A DNA stretch of 32,661 nucleotides from Ophiothrix spiculata (Eukaryota > Echinodermata > Ophiuroidea > Amphilepidida > Ophiotrichidae). Both the position numbers and the translations under genes were made by a program. This document shows, one piece after another, positions 30,086-32,661 of this stretch (the first letter of the stretch is position 1; each line of letters opens with the position of its first letter). The stretch lies in assembly GCA_000969725.1 (NCBI GenBank), contig JXSR01S003025.1. The stretch is one strand, 5' to 3'. The notes beneath the pieces were generated by a model that ran no database searches, was not told the origin of the DNA, and saw only the letters and a program-made list of their open reading frames with translations.

Positions 30086-31790
30086 GTGAACAGAATACAC
30101 ACCTTTAACCCTTGTAAATATTATTTCAAAACAGTCAAAATTAATCACAAGTTTCATAAATGCAAGTACCTGCTGTGAATATACGAAATCATTACTTTTG
30201 GCCTCTGTACTATGACATCTAAGCTTTAACCGCTGTACGTACCTTCAAATAATGGTTGATTGTTGTAGCAAAAAACATTTCAATAACATAATTTCACAAA
30301 AAAGAAAAACATCGCCTGTCTTTGTCCAAAAGAAAAAAAAACAATATTGTTATTTGTATTATTTTTTCTTAGCAAAATTAAATATGTAATTTGTTTTATA
30401 TTTTAATTTTAGCATTTATTAAATGCGAATCTTGATTCCTGTTCAGATTGATCTACGGAAATGTATTCGAATTCTTAGACTTCTTGACCATGCTGGCATG
30501 ATAAATAGAAGTAATAGGTCAATCCGTTGGCTAAGTAAATATTTGCACAAGGATATGAAATTCTAATCATGTTGAGGGGTGGAAAGAAAAACACAATTAT
30601 AATTTGAATTGATCTGAGCAGACAGCGGAGAAAATGCTCAAATAAAACTGAAATGCTATTACAAAAGGATAATACATTAACACAAATTGTTTATAACAAG
30701 AAATGTCTTTAAAAAGACAATGTCGCAAGAGTGAATCAAGAGGGTATAGCAATAACTTGTGGTATGTTGTCTGGTAATGAATGTTTTCATTTCACATCTT
30801 CAGAGTATTTCTTTTTAACTTAGGAGTGATTGAGTGTCACATATTACTATATGATCATACTAACAAGCGTGTACTATCATTCATGATTGTTTTGATTTTT
30901 TGAACTGATTGGGTCAGTTTTTGGTGACACTCTCCAAATGACTCTGACCCAAAGATACATACTTTTTCAGTTATGGCATCCCAAATGTAATTCTACAAGT
31001 ATTTGTACAGAAAGTACATGTATCCATTTTGTACATTGGCTTCAAGAAAAAACAAGTTTAGAATATGCATGACGGTGGATGACCTACGGACCGTTCAGTA
31101 TTTACAGGGACATAAGTCCCGGAGGGCACTCAAGTATAATGCTGCAGGCTTAGCGTGACCAAGAAAAAAAGATGAATTTGGTTTGTTTTTTTAGGACAGA
31201 AGGGTGTATCAGGTGACACCTTTTAGGGTATCAACAGCAGTCATTTTAGCTCATATTCAAGAAATAGGGTACTTTTACAAAGTAGTGTTAAAACGGTAAC
31301 AGTAAATTCTCCCTCTTGACTCGGTGAAAACGAGTATATTTTGGCTTTAGAATCACCCTTTAGGGGGTGTTTTGAAAAGCTGTGGTCACACCATGCCTGC
31401 AACATTATACTTGTGTGCCCCTCCCCCATTTTAGTACAGATTTTTCTGTACTAGAATTGTACTTAAAATAACTCGAATGATGTTCCCGATGTACATCTCA
31501 TGAATGTTGTACTAAAACTGTACTTGATTACCAGGGTATGAAAAAAACAACTATATTATATTCTTAGTAGGCCTAGAAATTCATTAGGCAGAGGAGGTCC
31601 TAAGCATTCTGGAAACGATGAACATGTAAGGCTCAAAATACCAATTTTTTCAATGTCGCTATCACCCAAAGACCACAAATTATTTTTTACAAATAATGGA
31701 ATGTGCTCTCACCCAAAGGCCACTTTATATTTGTTTCACGGAATGTCAAAAAATGAACATGAATGAAAAAAAATGAAAATATATAGCTAG
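30086..31790. other. Non-coding stretch, includes repeat family X copy 3
   Basis: The segment 30,520-30,605 (GTCAATCCGTTGGCTAAGTA, AATATTTGCACAAGGATATG) is the third copy of family X. No gene is recognised; the frame 31,429-31,241 (minus) has no known motif. The phrase CCAAAGACCACAAAT (31,667) recurs as CCAAAGGCCACTTTAT (31,714), a small degenerate duplication. Confidence 0.45.
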
Positions 31791-31793
31791 GTA

Positions 31794-31965
31794 GGTCAGT
31801 TCAACATACTTGCGTTAAAGTTCGACAGGTAGGGAGGTCAGTTCAACATACATAGCGTTAAAGTTCGACAGGTGGGCAGGTCAGTTCAACATACATAGCT
31901 TTAAAGTTCGACAGCCTAGGAAGGTCACGGTCACGGTCACGTTCAACATACCCGGGCAACATACA
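31794..31965 (+). repeat. 42-44-bp minisatellite, four units
   Basis: GGTCAGTTCAACATACATAG plus CGTTAAAGTTCGACAGGT is repeated from 31,794, 31,836 and 31,879. A fourth unit from 31,923 contains an internal expansion of GGTCAC (three tandem hexamers) before GTTCAACATAC. The units are very similar, so the array is young. Confidence 0.9.
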
Positions 31966-32156
31966 TGGCGTTCATATTCGCATTTATGTCCGTTCTGGCT
32001 TGCCATACTTTACGGTATAGGTTTTATAGAATATGTAAACTTGAGTAACCTCTGTCATTTATCAGTGGGCTTCCCATGAGCACATTCAGGAATCAAAGTC
32101 ACCCGACCCGGGCATTCACTATCTAAATAAGGGTAACTTACATTAATGTGATGTAC

Positions 32157-32350
32157 TGGTGCGTGGCCGAGGAGGCTCGTAATATAGAGGTTGTTGGTTT
32201 GAGCCCCAGTCCAAGCGGTTTACATCCTCTTGTTTCCTTGGGCAAGACATTTACTCTAATTGCTCCGTGGTTCGGACAGTCACGTTAAGCCGTTAAGTGG
32301 TGGGCACAACCATTAGTTTCCCTCGAATGACCAGTGGCCGCGGAAGATTA
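32157..32350 (+). mobile_element. tRNA-derived SINE with conserved body
   Basis: The head has A box TGGCCGAGGAGGC (32,164-32,176) and B box GGTTTGAGCCC (32,196-32,206). The body has CCTTGGGCAAGACATTTACT and TTGCTCCGTGGTTCGGACAG, then GTTAAGCCGTTAAG. The TTGGGCAAGACA-type block is of the kind shared among animal SINE superfamilies with conserved central domains. The 3' end near 32,350 is approximate. It belongs to a different family from the SINE at 18.5 kb. Confidence 0.75.
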
Positions 32351-32661
32351 AACTTTTAGAGGGGACGGCTGGTCGGAGGAGAAATGATGCAACTTTGATT
32401 GATGCGCGCGCGCGTAACGCACCAAAAGATCTGTCAATTCGGTCAAATATTGTTTACAAATCTTGAAATTTGCGCAAAACTTGACAAATTTAGACTGAAT
32501 ATTGACAAAATACCTGAAAATTCTTTTGCTTTTTCACATTTAAATTATCAGAAACAAAGTGAAATTCAAGGTCTCGCAAGCGCACGGCAAGTTATTCAAT
32601 GAGTCAAAACATCAACAAATATTTTTCTTCTCTTTCTGATTTTGTTTTATCTCTTTTCTAT
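32351..32661. other. Non-coding window end
   Basis: A GCGCGCGCG run lies at 32,404-32,413. The frame 32,399-32,602 has no recognised motif. Confidence 0.4.

Noticed and set aside
1-32661. CRISPR arrays, bacterial operons, rRNA genes
   Set aside because: No spaced identical direct repeats, bacterial-type gene strings or rRNA text were seen; the content is that of an animal genome.

Overview
This window looks like repeat-rich, gene-poor nuclear DNA of an aquatic invertebrate animal. It is AT-rich, with microsatellites, at least four decayed LINE fragments, tRNA-derived SINEs, MITE-like elements and a broken Tc1-like transposon. I found no convincing spliced host gene. The protein families near 12-17 kb are ones I associate with multi-copy loci in cnidarian genomes, but a mollusc or other marine invertebrate is not excluded; this assignment is inference.

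The centre of interest is about 11.9-17.3 kb: a compact, intronless, virus-like cluster of four protein genes. In order they are: (1) a plus-strand coiled-coil protein with two hydrophobic segments joined by a Pro/Thr linker; (2) a minus-strand conserved protein (core near its N terminus beginning MWQTQLNF, C-terminal membrane segment); (3) a plus-strand 232-residue protein, fully open, resembling a penton-like/minor capsid protein; (4) a plus-strand fibre-like protein with tail-fibre-type shaft repeats, a LamG-like domain, overlapping PSAP and PPxY motifs and a long hydrophobic stretch. Packing is viral in style: genes 1 and 2 converge with a 38-bp tail-to-tail overlap, genes 2 and 3 diverge from a 27-bp AT-rich spacer, and genes 3 and 4 are 14 bp apart. 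Genes 1, 2 and 4 carry stops, frameshifts or an insertion; gene 3 does not. No polymerase, integrase, packaging ATPase or protease is visible, so this is a decayed fragment or an element whose other part lies elsewhere.

The cluster is flanked by non-LTR retrotransposon pieces in the same orientation: a post-RT segment and an RT core on the left (11.27-11.90 kb) and two ORF2 C-terminal ends with 3' UTR stem-loops on the right (17.56-18.83 kb). Another LINE lies on the minus strand at 9.3-10.8 kb. A 614-bp MITE-like element is inserted inside gene 2, and a sister copy (622 bp) sits at 26.6-27.2 kb; both contain four copies of a TCACAAACGTTA-type motif.

Outside this, 0-9 kb holds dispersed repeats, an inverted-repeat pair with subterminal palindromes (1.75/3.42 kb), a tandem array of 146-147-bp GC-rich units (5.85-7.4 kb) ending in two hairpins, and a hairpin element at 8.23 kb. 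The right part (19-32.6 kb) holds degenerate dispersed repeats, an inverted-repeat-bounded segment (22.38-23.51 kb), a Tc1-like pseudogene between about 200-bp inverted repeats (28.07-29.77 kb), a 42-44-bp minisatellite (31.8 kb) and a SINE (32.16 kb).
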